Origin: Lacrimispora defluvii
Lineage (GTDB): Bacteria > Bacillota > Clostridia > Lachnospirales > Lachnospiraceae
Assembly: GCA_013036995.1 (NCBI GenBank)
Contig: JAAOXG010000039.1
Coordinates: 210,468-274,467 of the forward strand
DNA length: 64,000 nucleotides
Reading direction: 5' to 3'
The notes beneath the pieces are model-generated. The model made no database searches, was not told where the DNA came from, and saw only the letters and a list, made by a program, of their open reading frames with translations. Shown here piece by piece: positions 1 through 8,760 of the stretch. How positions within the stretch are numbered: the first letter of the stretch is position 1; each line of letters starts with the position of its first letter. Made by a program: the position numbers and the translations under genes.

Positions 1-1039
1 CCTCTGTTGGAACCTGGCACATGACGCCTCCCACAAAGGGATAATAATGAAATTCAAAGCCGCTGGCTGCATTGACTGCAAATGATCCCAAAGCCGCGTT
101 TCCGCTTACACGACCGCCAGTGGGATGGGCATGGAACATTGCCTGAGGTGCCAGTATACTTCCCCAGATATCGGAGGACTTCTCCATATAAATATTTGTG
201 GCATCCTCAAATACATACAAAGTCCGGTTGGCTTTGCTTTCTTCTCCATAGAGACCATATTGCAGGTGAGCATCAGGGCCTGTTCTCAGCCTTACGATAA
301 CATTGCTTCCCTGGGGAACTTCTGCACGGATTCCTTTGTTAACCAGACCGTTTGGCCTTACATCAATCAGGAATACATTCTGTACAGGATCATTTCCCCT
401 TAATATCCATTCGTAATTATTATCTACTACAGTTCCGGTTGGTGTTAAATTTTCAATACAGTTTTTATAGTATCCAATTCCGTTCTTTGCATCCTGAAAG
501 AATTTTGAAACGTTTGCATTTATTCTGCCTGCAGGTATATATCTTGGAACATCATAGCTGGAAATTAAATAATGATTTCCTTTGTCTGATGGTGTCCAAT
601 ACTGACTTCCGCCATTGGCCTGATATAAAGTTGCCAGCTCTTCCGCCTGATCCGCCTTTCCACTTTTTCCAATTAAGTATGTGCTTCCCTTGCCTGCACG
701 GAAGCCGCCGCCGACAACCGTATGGCCTACAATCACCAGAGGCTCACTCATTGCCACATTGCCGCCAACGAGAAAGCGCACCAGATCCGGTGAGTAATTG
801 GCATCTCTGCTGCCCTTATCTCTGGAAAAACCAGCGCTGAAACCTCTTGGGCTGTAAAAACTTCCTCCAATGGCCACAGGTCCTTCCACGTCAACAATGT
901 TATTAGCATCATTAAATACAATAACATTCAATTTGGAGGCTGGACCAAAGGGCTGACCTTCTATATCATACCAGTTTATATTATCATAGGGTAATCCAGC
1001 ACTCGCTATTGTTCCACTACTATAACTACTACCATCCAT
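1..1039 (-). CDS. choice-of-anchor A family protein, C-terminus outside window
   Basis: The frame opens at an ATG at 1039 with AGGAG about 7 nt upstream and stays open to the window edge, so about 346 N-terminal residues are seen. The start of the protein has the pattern of choice-of-anchor A domains: LNVIVFNDANNIVDVEGPVAIGG, where a beta-rich fold begins, and later a run ending ILAP..., a GGRVSG motif and a stretch near 'AALGSFAVNA'. Such proteins are usually secreted adhesin-like surface proteins. I see no signal peptide at this start, which is unusual. The function is inferred from the domain only; the anchoring end cannot be seen. Confidence 0.75.
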   Translation of the reverse strand, partial: MDGSSYSSGTIASAGLPYDNINWYDIEGQPFGPASKLNVIVFNDANNIVDVEGPVAIGGSFYSPRGFSAGFSRDKGSRDANYSPDLVRFLVGGNVAMSEPLVIVGHTVVGGGFRAGKGSTYLIGKSGKADQAEELATLYQANGGSQYWTPSDKGNHYLISSYDVPRYIPAGRINANVSKFFQDAKNGIGYYKNCIENLTPTGTVVDNNYEWILRGNDPVQNVFLIDVRPNGLVNKGIRAEVPQGSNVIVRLRTGPDAHLQYGLYGEESKANRTLYVFEDATNIYMEKSSDIWGSILAPQAMFHAHPTGGRVSGNAALGSFAVNAASGFEFHYYPFVGGVMCQVPTE

Positions 1040-1156
1040 ATAAACTCCTGTAAACTGCTCCGATTACATTTTTATTCTCAGTTCATTTTATTCCTATGGA
1101 AATGGTTCTGTGCGGTTTTTTCATGTTATTAAATATATTTTCAATCAATTTTTTAC

Positions 1157-2341
1157 CTATTTTTTAATTGCTTTAATAACAAACGTAACCGGTAGCATAC
1201 TGGCTTTCCTGGCAAAGCTGTTGTCCTTTGACTTCAGTATGTCTTCATCAGATTCTTCAATTAACTGTTCAATAATGAATCCAGCCCGTGCCAGTGCATT
1301 GATGTAAGTTGATAATTTACGGTCTGACAATGACAGCACGCCCTCGCCAACGGAAACGGAGTACCATGATTCGTCAAAATAGCATTTCTTAAAGACTAGC
1401 ATATCGTCTTCCGCCGCGACACATTTATGAATGGGATGTGACCAGCTGAAAATCAATACACCTCCTTTTTTGAGATAAGATGCTATGCGGCGGAATGTAC
1501 CATCCAGATCAGTGGTCCAGCCTATCCCATACACCGAATAAACGAAATCAAAATAATCCTCTGGCAGCCCGCACTCCTCTTCCATAGAAGAGCAAATCAG
1601 TTTTGCTGTGAGATTACATGTCTTAAGATGCTGCTCTGCTTTATTTATCTGCTCCCTGGTTATATCAATTCCCCATAATTCAGATGCCCTGCGCTCCCCT
1701 ATATACTGTAGGGATTGACCGGTTCCGCAGCCTATTTCCAATACCTTTTTACCGGCCACCTCATCAAAAAAGCGGCACGTTTCTTCTGAAACAAATGCGC
1801 CATAAAGCGGAAGTGCCATTGCTCCTAACACCTGGTTTCCTTTTGTGCCCCAAAATAATTTGTTGGTTTTATGAATAGTTTCCTTGTTCAGATTTACTGA
1901 TACAGCATAGCCGACTTCTCCTGCACCAATAATATTTGTTCTTTGATTCACATCTCTTTCCACTGCGATACCCTCCATTAATACCAGTTTAAAGGTTAAA
2001 GGCGGGAATGGGTTCAGCGTGATCCCCTTGTCACGGGCCCGGGAGGGTGCTACCCCATGTAATTGTCGGAATGCCCTTGAAAAAGCGGCCTGGGACTCAT
2101 ACCCATAGCGCTGTGCAATATCAATGATCTTATCTCCGTTTTGGATGTCACTCACTGCCACGGTTAACCGCCTTCGGCGGATATATTCCGATACTGGAAT
2201 CTGAGTCAGAAAAGAAAAAATTCTTCGAAACTCCCATTCAGAGCAATTCATAAATTGCGCTGCTGCATTATAGTCTGGTTTTCCCGAAAGATTATTTTCA
2301 ATATATTCCATTGCCCGGTTCATTTGCTTTTGCCAATCCAT
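1157..2341 (-). CDS. AraC-type HTH fused to SAM-dependent methyltransferase
   Basis: A 394-residue protein. Residues 1-110 or so form an AraC/XylS double HTH (IRRRRLTVAVSDIQ, then DIAQRYGYESQAAFSRAFRQ). From about residue 190 a class I methyltransferase follows, with motif I VLEIGCGTG, a DFVYSVYGIGW region and KKGGVLIFSWSHP. The open frame extends 24 codons upstream, but the ATG at 2341 has GGAGG 7 nt before it and begins at the usual AraC N-terminus, so I chose it. The plan resembles regulators that pair an AraC reader with an enzyme domain; the substrate is unknown. It stands alone between a surface-protein gene and a helicase terminator. Confidence 0.8.
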   Translation of the reverse strand: MDWQKQMNRAMEYIENNLSGKPDYNAAAQFMNCSEWEFRRIFSFLTQIPVSEYIRRRRLTVAVSDIQNGDKIIDIAQRYGYESQAAFSRAFRQLHGVAPSRARDKGITLNPFPPLTFKLVLMEGIAVERDVNQRTNIIGAGEVGYAVSVNLNKETIHKTNKLFWGTKGNQVLGAMALPLYGAFVSEETCRFFDEVAGKKVLEIGCGTGQSLQYIGERRASELWGIDITREQINKAEQHLKTCNLTAKLICSSMEEECGLPEDYFDFVYSVYGIGWTTDLDGTFRRIASYLKKGGVLIFSWSHPIHKCVAAEDDMLVFKKCYFDESWYSVSVGEGVLSLSDRKLSTYINALARAGFIIEQLIEESDEDILKSKDNSFARKASMLPVTFVIKAIKK

Positions 2342-2501
2342 CGTCTTACCTCCAGTGGGAATTATATCAGAGAATTGAAAGGGATACTTTGCAGCAGGTG
2401 TATTTAAATGCAAAGCCCGTTTTATTTGATATAAGAATTGTATCTGATGGAATCAGCTTTGTCTATCCTTCCCCCTGTTTCTGAACAAGTGCTTTAATAA
2501 G

Positions 2502-2545
2502 AAGAGAGGGATCGAGATTTTTACATTGATCTCAATACCTCTCTT
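2502..2545 (-). terminator. terminator of the DEAD-box helicase gene, probably bidirectional
   Basis: An 8-bp perfect outer stem (2502-2509 with 2538-2545, AAGAGAGG/CCTCTCTT) continues as an inner GAGAT/ATCTC stem around a 10-nt loop. It starts just after the helicase stop codon. On the minus strand it is followed by CTTATT, on the plus strand by a better T run, so it may work both ways. Confidence 0.6.
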
Positions 2546-2547
2546 TT

Positions 2548-3924
2548 TTATTTGCTGCTTTTTCTTCTTGTTGAAAAACTATTATAGCTCTTTTTCTCTT
2601 TTAACGTCCCATCCGCTGTCATCCGATATTTTTTCTTTGTGGCTGTTGCCTTTTTTCCCGTTACGGGTTGTTGTGATTCTCTTTTTGATGTTGCATTGGA
2701 TTTCTGTGAGGCCGGATGGCTTTTTGCCTTTTCTGTACGTCCTGTATCTCTTTTTGGCTGAGTGGTTTTTATTGCTGGAAAGTTATTTTTTAATGGATAG
2801 GGATGATCGCTCACCTCTGTCAATTTTTTTCCTATTAACCGTTCAATATCTTTCAGCTGCTCTTTTTCATCAAAATCACAAAAGGATATTGCAGTTCCTG
2901 AAAGACCTGCTCTGCCTGTACGCCCAATCCGGTGTACATATGTCTCAGGAGTATCCGGCAAGTCAAAGTTTATGACATGGGTTAATTCATCAATATCGAT
3001 TCCTCTTGCTGCGATATCTGTAGCAAGTAAAATCCGCAGTGTTTTGTCTTTAAAGCAGCTGAGTGCACGCTGACGTGCTCCCTGGGATTTATCCCCGTGG
3101 ATCGCCTGTGCCGATACGTTACTCCTTGCCAATTGCTTGATCAGACGGTCCGCACCATGCTTTGTACGTACAAATACCAGGGCAGAAACAATCTCTTTAT
3201 TTTCCAGAATGTGCAAAAGCAAATCTTTTTTACTGCTTTTATCCGTGTAATAGAGATACTGGTTAATGGTATCCACAGTTGAAGATACCGGGGTTATTTT
3301 TATTTCCGCTGGATTTTTTAAAATCGTACCTGCCAGTCTGGCAATATCTGGTGGCATCGTGGCGGAAAAAAGTAATGTCTGCTTTTTGGGGGGTGTTTTT
3401 GCTATGATCTTTTTCACATCATTTATAAATCCCATATCCAGCATACGGTCAGCTTCGTCCAGGATCAGTATTTTTAAATGATCTATATTTACAAGCCTTT
3501 GATCCATGAGTGCCAGCAGTCTGCCCGGAGTTGCCACAAGAATATCAACTCCCTGTTTTAATTCTTCCTCCTGGGGTTTTTGGGATACTCCGCCAAAGAC
3601 CACACAGCTTTTTAAATTGGTAAACTGTCCGTAGGTATGAAAACTTTCATGAATCTGAAGAGCCAGTTCTCTGGTTGGTGTTATGACAAGCACCCTAATA
3701 TTTTGTTTTGAAGTACCAGGGGCATTTTCCTTACTTAGGAGCTGAAGGGTTGGTATGGCAAATGCGGCCGTCTTTCCAGTACCAGTCTGGGCACAGCCCA
3801 ATAAATCCCTTCCTTCCAATATAACGGGTATTGCTTTTTCCTGAATCGGTGTGGGAGTTTGGTAATTTTCTTTTTCCAGTGCCTTAATAATATCAGGTAT
3901 AATCTTTAAATCTTTAAACTGCAT
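2548..3924 (-). CDS. DEAD-box ATP-dependent RNA helicase, RhlE-like
   Basis: A 458-residue protein with the complete helicase set in order: Q motif near the start (TPTPIQEKAIP), motif I AQTGTGKT, Ia PTREL, GG, TPGR, motif II DEAD, motif III SAT, then the second RecA lobe with VFVRT, ATDIAARGIDID and HRIGRTGRAG. After about residue 370 comes a basic, low-complexity tail rich in K, S and T that probably holds RNA. It unwinds RNA duplexes in the cytoplasm, in ribosome assembly or cold adaptation. A 53-codon ORF and a palindromic leader lie upstream on the same strand, which suggests control through the leader. Assignment to RhlE rather than CshA is uncertain. Confidence 0.93.
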   Translation of the reverse strand: MQFKDLKIIPDIIKALEKENYQTPTPIQEKAIPVILEGRDLLGCAQTGTGKTAAFAIPTLQLLSKENAPGTSKQNIRVLVITPTRELALQIHESFHTYGQFTNLKSCVVFGGVSQKPQEEELKQGVDILVATPGRLLALMDQRLVNIDHLKILILDEADRMLDMGFINDVKKIIAKTPPKKQTLLFSATMPPDIARLAGTILKNPAEIKITPVSSTVDTINQYLYYTDKSSKKDLLLHILENKEIVSALVFVRTKHGADRLIKQLARSNVSAQAIHGDKSQGARQRALSCFKDKTLRILLATDIAARGIDIDELTHVINFDLPDTPETYVHRIGRTGRAGLSGTAISFCDFDEKEQLKDIERLIGKKLTEVSDHPYPLKNNFPAIKTTQPKRDTGRTEKAKSHPASQKSNATSKRESQQPVTGKKATATKKKYRMTADGTLKEKKSYNSFSTRRKSSK

Positions 3925-3966
3925 GCATTCTCCTCTAAAATCTGTATTGTCTGACCTTTCTCACAA

Positions 3967-4128
3967 TTACTGTGAGATTTTATGCGTTCTTGTAAATTCA
4001 ATTCCTATATTTTTATTTCTCTTTTCAACTTTACCGGAACCAATCTTCTTTTCAGCCTGTAAAAAAGCATTCTTGGATTTCTTCTCTTCCAGTAATTTTT
4101 TCATTTTTTCTATATCTTTCATTGACAT
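3967..4128 (-). CDS. small lysine-rich protein, 53 aa, upstream of helicase
   Basis: An ATG at 4128 preceded by GGAGG with 8-nt spacing opens a 53-codon frame ending at TAA (3967-3969), 42 nt before the helicase start. The product is highly charged (KDIEKMKKLLEEKKSK, then EKKIGSGKVEKRNKN) with a predicted helix at its start and no membrane segment. I do not recognise it. The strong ribosome binding site and its place in what looks like the helicase leader make it either a real small partner of the helicase or a translated leader ORF. Confidence 0.55.
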   Translation of the reverse strand: MSMKDIEKMKKLLEEKKSKNAFLQAEKKIGSGKVEKRNKNIGIEFTRTHKISQ

Positions 4129-4175
4129 CTCGTATTCCTCCAATCGTTTATTAATCTATTATCTTTCAAAGGTAA

Positions 4176-4202
4176 AGGCTCTATTCTTCAAGAATAGAGC
4201 CT
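4176..4202 (-). promoter_or_regulatory. perfect 13-bp inverted repeat in helicase leader
   Basis: AGGCTCTATTCTT (4176-4188) and its exact complement (4190-4202) are separated by one base. On the minus strand the hairpin sits about 50 nt before the small ORF and is followed by TTTACCTTT, so it could be an attenuator or, read as DNA, an operator. Confidence 0.5.
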
Positions 4203-4286
4203 CTAAAAACGTTTGAAAATAGTTACCTATCTATGGTGTCAGTATACAGAATAAGTGGCTGTTTGTCAAGAATACAGGCTAATTAG

Positions 4287-5702
4287 TCAATATATGGTAT
4301 TATTCCACGCCTTTGACAATTGCTCTATTCCTTTAATCAGTTGTTTTTCTGATACATTTCCAAAGCTTAACAAAACCATATTATTTGAATAATATTTAAC
4401 ATCATGCCAAAATATTGAAACGGGATAGACCAATACCCCGTATTCCTTTGCACGGTCAATCATTTCTTTCTCCGTTAATCCCTGTGTCGATTCAAGCAGA
4501 ATATGCAATCCAGCATTCTTACCATGAATAACTACCTTATCACTCATTAATTCATGAATCAAACGTATCAGCAGATCATGCTTACGTTTATTTATAACAC
4601 ATAGCTTACGTAAATGACTTTCAAAATGACCAGAGCTAATAAATTCATAAAGAATTCGCTGTTGAATTATGGATACAGGCGATTGATATAATTTAAACTC
4701 TTCATTATAACGTTTCATCCATTTTTGTGGCATTACCATATAGCTGACCCGTAAACTTGGAGATAAAGACTTGGACATGGTTCCAATGTATATAACATTA
4801 TCATTTCCGGAAACACTACTGATTGATGGAATAGGTCTTGAATTGTAACGTAATTCACTGTCATAATCATCTTCAATAATTATTCCATTGTTTTTCGCAG
4901 CCCACTCCAATAAAAGCAATCTCTTTTGTATGGGCATAACTGCACCTATTGGAAATTGATGGGATGGTGTAACATAAATTACCTGAGCTGAGCTCTTTTC
5001 TAACTCCGTTACATTTACCCCGTCTTTTTCAAGGCTTACAGAGACCGTATTAAATCCATTATGCTCAAAAATCTCTCTTGCACCGAAATAGCCAGGCTCT
5101 TCAAAAGCGATTTGACTGTAAGTATTCCGGAACAGCTGACTTAATAATGACAATGCAGACTCCAAACCGGAGCATAAAATAATCTGCTCTGCACTGCAGG
5201 AAACTCCTCTGGACTTCCTTAAATATTCTGCCAGTTTTTTTCTTAACTGCAGTTCACCCTTTGGATCACTATATATTATCATATCTTCTGCATTCAATGA
5301 TGCCAACGCTTTCATTGAAACTTTCCGCCATATATTTTGTGGGAAATCCTGTGGACTTAAGTGTCCATATTGAAAATTACAAATAATATTTTCCTGTATT
5401 TCACTTCCTTTATGCTCTGTTGGAAACTCAACATTCTTTTTGTCATTACCCAGGGAAAATATATTATGAATGTCCTGCACATAAAATCCGCTTCCAACTC
5501 TGCTTTCAACATATCCTTCTGAAGAAAGCTGCAGGTAAGCCTTTTCTACCGTATTTCTGCCAACTGCAAGTGATTCGGCAAGATAGCGGGTAGATACTAA
5601 TTTTGAACCCTCAGGCAGCTCCCCTCTTATGATTTCATCTCTAAGCTGTTCATAAATTTGTATATATTTAGGAGTTTGTATATTGTTATTTAATATTATC
5701 AT
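4287..5702 (-). CDS. MocR/PdxR-type GntR regulator with aminotransferase domain
   Basis: A 471-residue protein. Residues 1-75 are a GntR winged helix (YIQIYEQLRDEIIRGELPEGSKL, then ESLAVGRNTVEKAYLQLSSEGYV). The rest is a fold-type I aminotransferase domain, with EDDYDSELRY and the PLP-lysine region GTMSKSLSPSLRVSYM. These regulators sense PLP or an amino compound. I placed the start at the ATG at 5702, which has GGAGG and 7-nt spacing; the longer frame to 5756 lacks a good site. It is divergent from a PNPOx-like flavoprotein gene, a common pairing, so it probably controls that gene. Confidence 0.92.
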   Translation of the reverse strand: MIILNNNIQTPKYIQIYEQLRDEIIRGELPEGSKLVSTRYLAESLAVGRNTVEKAYLQLSSEGYVESRVGSGFYVQDIHNIFSLGNDKKNVEFPTEHKGSEIQENIICNFQYGHLSPQDFPQNIWRKVSMKALASLNAEDMIIYSDPKGELQLRKKLAEYLRKSRGVSCSAEQIILCSGLESALSLLSQLFRNTYSQIAFEEPGYFGAREIFEHNGFNTVSVSLEKDGVNVTELEKSSAQVIYVTPSHQFPIGAVMPIQKRLLLLEWAAKNNGIIIEDDYDSELRYNSRPIPSISSVSGNDNVIYIGTMSKSLSPSLRVSYMVMPQKWMKRYNEEFKLYQSPVSIIQQRILYEFISSGHFESHLRKLCVINKRKHDLLIRLIHELMSDKVVIHGKNAGLHILLESTQGLTEKEMIDRAKEYGVLVYPVSIFWHDVKYYSNNMVLLSFGNVSEKQLIKGIEQLSKAWNNTIY

Positions 5703-5765
5703 ATTTCCCCTCCAACTGTATCCTTTAAATAGTTCATAATTGGTTCTTCCATACATGCCAATTCA

Positions 5766-5794
5766 ATATTATACTTATATTGCAAATATGTCAA
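5766..5794 (-). promoter_or_regulatory. putative promoter of the MocR gene
   Basis: On the minus strand TTGACA (5789-5794) is 17 nt from TAATAT (5766-5771), in the 117-bp gap between divergent genes. The gap is very AT-rich; a matching plus-strand promoter was not clear. Confidence 0.45.
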
Positions 5795-5819
5795 TTTACA
5801 AAACTACAGGAGGTTTCAT

Positions 5820-6188
5820 ATGTCCAACGAAAAATTATATGAAGTTATTAGTCACGAAGGTGTAGTAGCAATTGTATCCAGCGGAAATGACGAACCACAT
5901 GTGGTTAATACGTGGAATTCATATGTTGTCATAGAAAACAACAAAATGTTTATCCCTGCTGCCGGGATGCGCAAAACGCAAAAGAACATCGAACATAATA
6001 ACCGGGTATTGGTCACATTAGGAAGCAAGGAAGTAATGGGTCACAAACATATGGGAGCAGGATTTCTGATCAATGGAACTGCAGATTTTCTGGAATCTGG
6101 CTCAGAATTTGATATGATGAAAGAGAAATTTCCATTTCTGTCAAGAGTTCTGGAAATTACATTTGAGTCTGTTAAGCAAACAATCTAG
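5820..6188 (+). CDS. pyridoxamine 5'-phosphate oxidase-like FMN-binding protein
   Basis: A 122-residue complete small PNPOx-like split-barrel protein. It has the N-terminal segment GVVAIVSSGNDEPHVVNTW, a central LVTLGSKEV strand and the C-terminal LEITFESVKQTI typical of this group. Members bind FMN or F420 and may be flavin storage or oxidoreductase proteins; true PNPOx activity is unlikely at this length. The start has AGGAGG with good spacing. A terminator follows directly. Its divergent neighbour is the MocR regulator, which is the likely controller. Confidence 0.88.
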   Translation: MSNEKLYEVISHEGVVAIVSSGNDEPHVVNTWNSYVVIENNKMFIPAAGMRKTQKNIEHNNRVLVTLGSKEVMGHKHMGAGFLINGTADFLESGSEFDMMKEKFPFLSRVLEITFESVKQTI

Positions 6189-6218
6189 ACCTGAAAAACT
6201 ATAATTATCAACTTTTTC

Positions 6219-6282
6219 GGGAGTTTTAAAGGGGCATCAGTTACAGTCACAGATTTAACCCTCTAAAACTCCCAATTTTTTT
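6219..6282 (+). terminator. Rho-independent terminator after PNPOx-like gene
   Basis: GGGAGTTTTA (6219-6228) pairs with TAAAACTCCC (6264-6273), then a T run at 6276-6282. Confidence 0.75.
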
Positions 6283-6311
6283 ATACCTGGCATATTTTTC
6301 TGAAAACTATA

Positions 6312-7592
6312 TCACTCTTCTGCAAATTCAGGATCGCAGATTTTACCAACAATAATTATTGCTATGGTATAAATCGTAAGTGTAAATACAAATGGTAAAC
6401 GGCGGTCTATACTGGACAGCCAGCCTGCCAGGTAACCAAAGGGAGATGCAAATGCAATAGTAAAGGACATAATGAGAGCATTAATGCGAGCCCGTTCATC
6501 GGGATTGATGTTTAGCTGGAGCAAGGCATCTTTGCGAGGCATTACAAGTCCGCCTGCCACCGCCCCGACAAAAACATAGACGATAATAAATGGCATACTG
6601 CCAACAGGAGTCAGAATCAGCAGAACTGAGCACGCGGCATATAGTACCAGACCGATCCAAATTGGTATCCGAAATTTCACAGATTCCAAACGGTGCTGTA
6701 CACCAATCATGAAAATCAGCATTACAGCGGCATTTAAAATTGGGAAAAAGGCTAGATAGCGGTCTGCAATTCCCAGCCTTTGGGTCACATACAGACTAAA
6801 AAAGCTGGTGTTTACCAGATTTGCTATATGTAGTATTACACAGACTATCAGCACTTTCACAATCTCTTTATTCATCAGTACTTTAGGTATTAAGTCCTTA
6901 TATTCATAAATCATCTGAAAGACAGAGGTGTTTTTCGTTTCAGCCATACGAATCTTACCCTGACGGGTTTCTTCACAATACCGGAACGTAATAATCACTT
7001 TAATCAGCATATTCACAGCGAAAACAACATATAGGACACGTACAACGGGAACCACGGAAAAGGTATTGATCAGCAATCCAGAAATTGGTGCAAAAAAGAT
7101 TGCAATCAGACCGCCAATATTTACCCATGTATAGATTCCGATTAAATCCCTGGAGTCTGCATCCTCTATCAGTAGACAGTACCACGCGGTCTGGTTAATC
7201 TGTTCAAAACTATTAAATAAAACTGCTGTTAAAAAGAACCAGAAATTACCAGAAACAGCCCATATGAGGCAGGCAACACTCCAGCCGAAGAAATCTCCCA
7301 TCATGGTTGTGAATTTACGTCCCAGCTTATCAGTTAGAATACCTCCAATAAAAGAAAAAAGCACCTGAACAACCATGGAAACCGATAAAATCAAACCAAT
7401 CTGAACGTCTGTTATTCCCTGTGTGTACATATATAATGTGGCAAAAGGTGCAATTAAATTATAGGGAATCCCCCATAGAGGCTCCATTAAAATCAGAGTC
7501 TTTGGATTTCCCTTGTTATTCTTTAACAATTCTATAAGTGGATGCTTTAACAACGTTTTTAGTTTTTGTGTTATATTTACTGGATTCTCCAT
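6312..7592 (-). CDS. MFS transporter, drug-efflux-like
   Basis: A 426-residue integral membrane protein with about 12 hydrophobic segments. Between segments 2 and 3 it has the major facilitator loop motif GGILTDKLGRKFTTMMGD. A soluble N-terminal arm of about 35 residues precedes the first segment. It follows the double-GNAT gene by 25 nt on the same strand, so the two are co-transcribed. Acetyltransferase plus efflux pump suggests detoxification or antibiotic resistance, but substrate is unknown. Start ATG has AAGGAAA upstream. Confidence 0.88.
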   Translation of the reverse strand: MENPVNITQKLKTLLKHPLIELLKNNKGNPKTLILMEPLWGIPYNLIAPFATLYMYTQGITDVQIGLILSVSMVVQVLFSFIGGILTDKLGRKFTTMMGDFFGWSVACLIWAVSGNFWFFLTAVLFNSFEQINQTAWYCLLIEDADSRDLIGIYTWVNIGGLIAIFFAPISGLLINTFSVVPVVRVLYVVFAVNMLIKVIITFRYCEETRQGKIRMAETKNTSVFQMIYEYKDLIPKVLMNKEIVKVLIVCVILHIANLVNTSFFSLYVTQRLGIADRYLAFFPILNAAVMLIFMIGVQHRLESVKFRIPIWIGLVLYAACSVLLILTPVGSMPFIIVYVFVGAVAGGLVMPRKDALLQLNINPDERARINALIMSFTIAFASPFGYLAGWLSSIDRRLPFVFTLTIYTIAIIIVGKICDPEFAEE

Positions 7593-7617
7593 TTTGTGAT
7601 CGTTTCCTTCTTCACAT

Positions 7618-8556
7618 TTACTTTAACTCAAAGTAATCCATAACCGATGTTTCCTGAAATCCGCAGGATTTGTATAAGTTGAGGGCCGTTCCATTTTCCG
7701 CAGCGACCTGAAGCATCACCTCTGTAGCTTTTGCATCTTTCAGCTTTTCTACCCCAAAAATGAGAATTGCCCCTCCATACCCTTTTCCCCTGAACTCAGG
7801 CAATACACCAAGCCCATAGATTCCGCCAGTACCACCATCAGACATCTGAAGATTTACCTTCCCGATTATCCTATCTCCCTTTTCAGCAATATAGATCGTC
7901 ATGCCTCGTTTTTCTTCCTCTTCGGGCAGAAGAATACCACTATCCTCTGAATCCTCATTTTCTTCTTCCCAATCATCACCAAAATAAATCATATTTTGCC
8001 GGGTTATCTCTGAAGCATCTGCATTGACAGCTTTTCTGAATGTGATGCCGGAAGGCTGCTGTTTTTTCAACGTCTTATAAGATTTATGATTGAGATACAT
8101 TTCAAATTCGGAAAATTTATAAACTGCACTGATCTTTTTTAAAAACTCCTGACCGGAAATGGATTTTTTATCACACAAGGCCAGAATTCCTACTGCATTT
8201 CTTCTTCTGCATTCTGCAACAACCAGTTCCATCAATTTTGAAAAGATCCCCTGACGTCTGTGCATAGGGTGTACCATTCCTGTGATTTCCAATGGTTGAG
8301 AGATTCCTCCAAAACAGCATATCCCCATATAGCCAATTAATTCTTCACCGTTAAAGTACATGAATTCATTTATATCAGAAATTGGGGTGTCCGCCGTTCT
8401 GTTTTGAGCATCACTCAGTTTATAGTCCAGCTCAAGCTTCAGAGTGATTTGATCGTTCCGGGCGCATTGTATTTCAAGCATATGAATCAATTCATAATCT
8501 TTGTGGTCAAGATTACTTTTTAGCTTCAAATAAGCGCTTTCTGTTGTTTTAACCAT
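7618..8556 (-). CDS. tandem-GNAT N-acetyltransferase
   Basis: A 312-residue protein with two GNAT-like halves. The C-terminal half has the acetyl-CoA loop (GLGVLPEFRGKGYGGAIL) and the ending ALNLYKSCGFQ. The N-terminal half has a matching but divergent loop (MVHPMHRRQGIFSKLM). Such double GNATs acetylate small molecules, including antibiotics or mycothiol-like thiols; the substrate cannot be read here. The start has AAGGAGA 9 nt upstream. It leads an operon with the MFS gene and has a 200-bp structured leader. Confidence 0.85.
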   Translation of the reverse strand: MVKTTESAYLKLKSNLDHKDYELIHMLEIQCARNDQITLKLELDYKLSDAQNRTADTPISDINEFMYFNGEELIGYMGICCFGGISQPLEITGMVHPMHRRQGIFSKLMELVVAECRRRNAVGILALCDKKSISGQEFLKKISAVYKFSEFEMYLNHKSYKTLKKQQPSGITFRKAVNADASEITRQNMIYFGDDWEEENEDSEDSGILLPEEEEKRGMTIYIAEKGDRIIGKVNLQMSDGGTGGIYGLGVLPEFRGKGYGGAILIFGVEKLKDAKATEVMLQVAAENGTALNLYKSCGFQETSVMDYFELK

Positions 8557-8590
8557 ATAGAGTTCTCCTTTAAAATTTAGATATCATATC

Positions 8591-8730
8591 GCGACTCATT
8601 GAAAGAGTTTCTTTTGTCAGACAAAAAGGCAGAACCAGACGTCAAACGGATGAATTTTATTGATGAGTCGCCATAAAAAAAACTATCCTCACCAAATTAT
8701 ACTTCATCTTCTTTGTGTCTGCTCCTGCCT
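8591..8730 (-). promoter_or_regulatory. structured leader of GNAT-MFS operon
   Basis: Two inverted repeats interleave. One joins 8591-8599 (GCGACTCAT) with 8663-8671; the other joins AGGCAG-aac-CAGAC (8627-8640) with GTCTG-ctc-CTGCCT (8717-8730). On the minus strand the second ends in TTTTTG, like a terminator. The first ends only about 35 nt before the GNAT start. The two cannot both form without a pseudoknot, which is the arrangement expected of an attenuator or riboswitch. A TATAAT also lies in it (minus strand, 8695-8700), so the transcript may instead begin inside. Confidence 0.45.
8657..8707 (-). CDS. putative 16-aa leader peptide
   Basis: An ATG at 8707 opens MKYNLVRIVFFMATHQ, ending in TAA at 8657. 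Its A-T-H codons are one arm of the 8591/8663 repeat, so a ribosome stalled there would break that stem. GGAG lies about 16 nt upstream, which is a weak site. This is a hypothesis; the same DNA includes a TATAAT box. Confidence 0.3.
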   Translation of the reverse strand: MKYNLVRIVFFMATHQ

Positions 8731-8760
8731 TTTTTATTTTGCCAGATTTAACTGATTCAC

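Noticed and set aside
2526..2975. 149-codon plus-strand frame
   Set aside because: Antisense of the lysine-rich tail of the helicase; its hydrophobic look is a codon effect.
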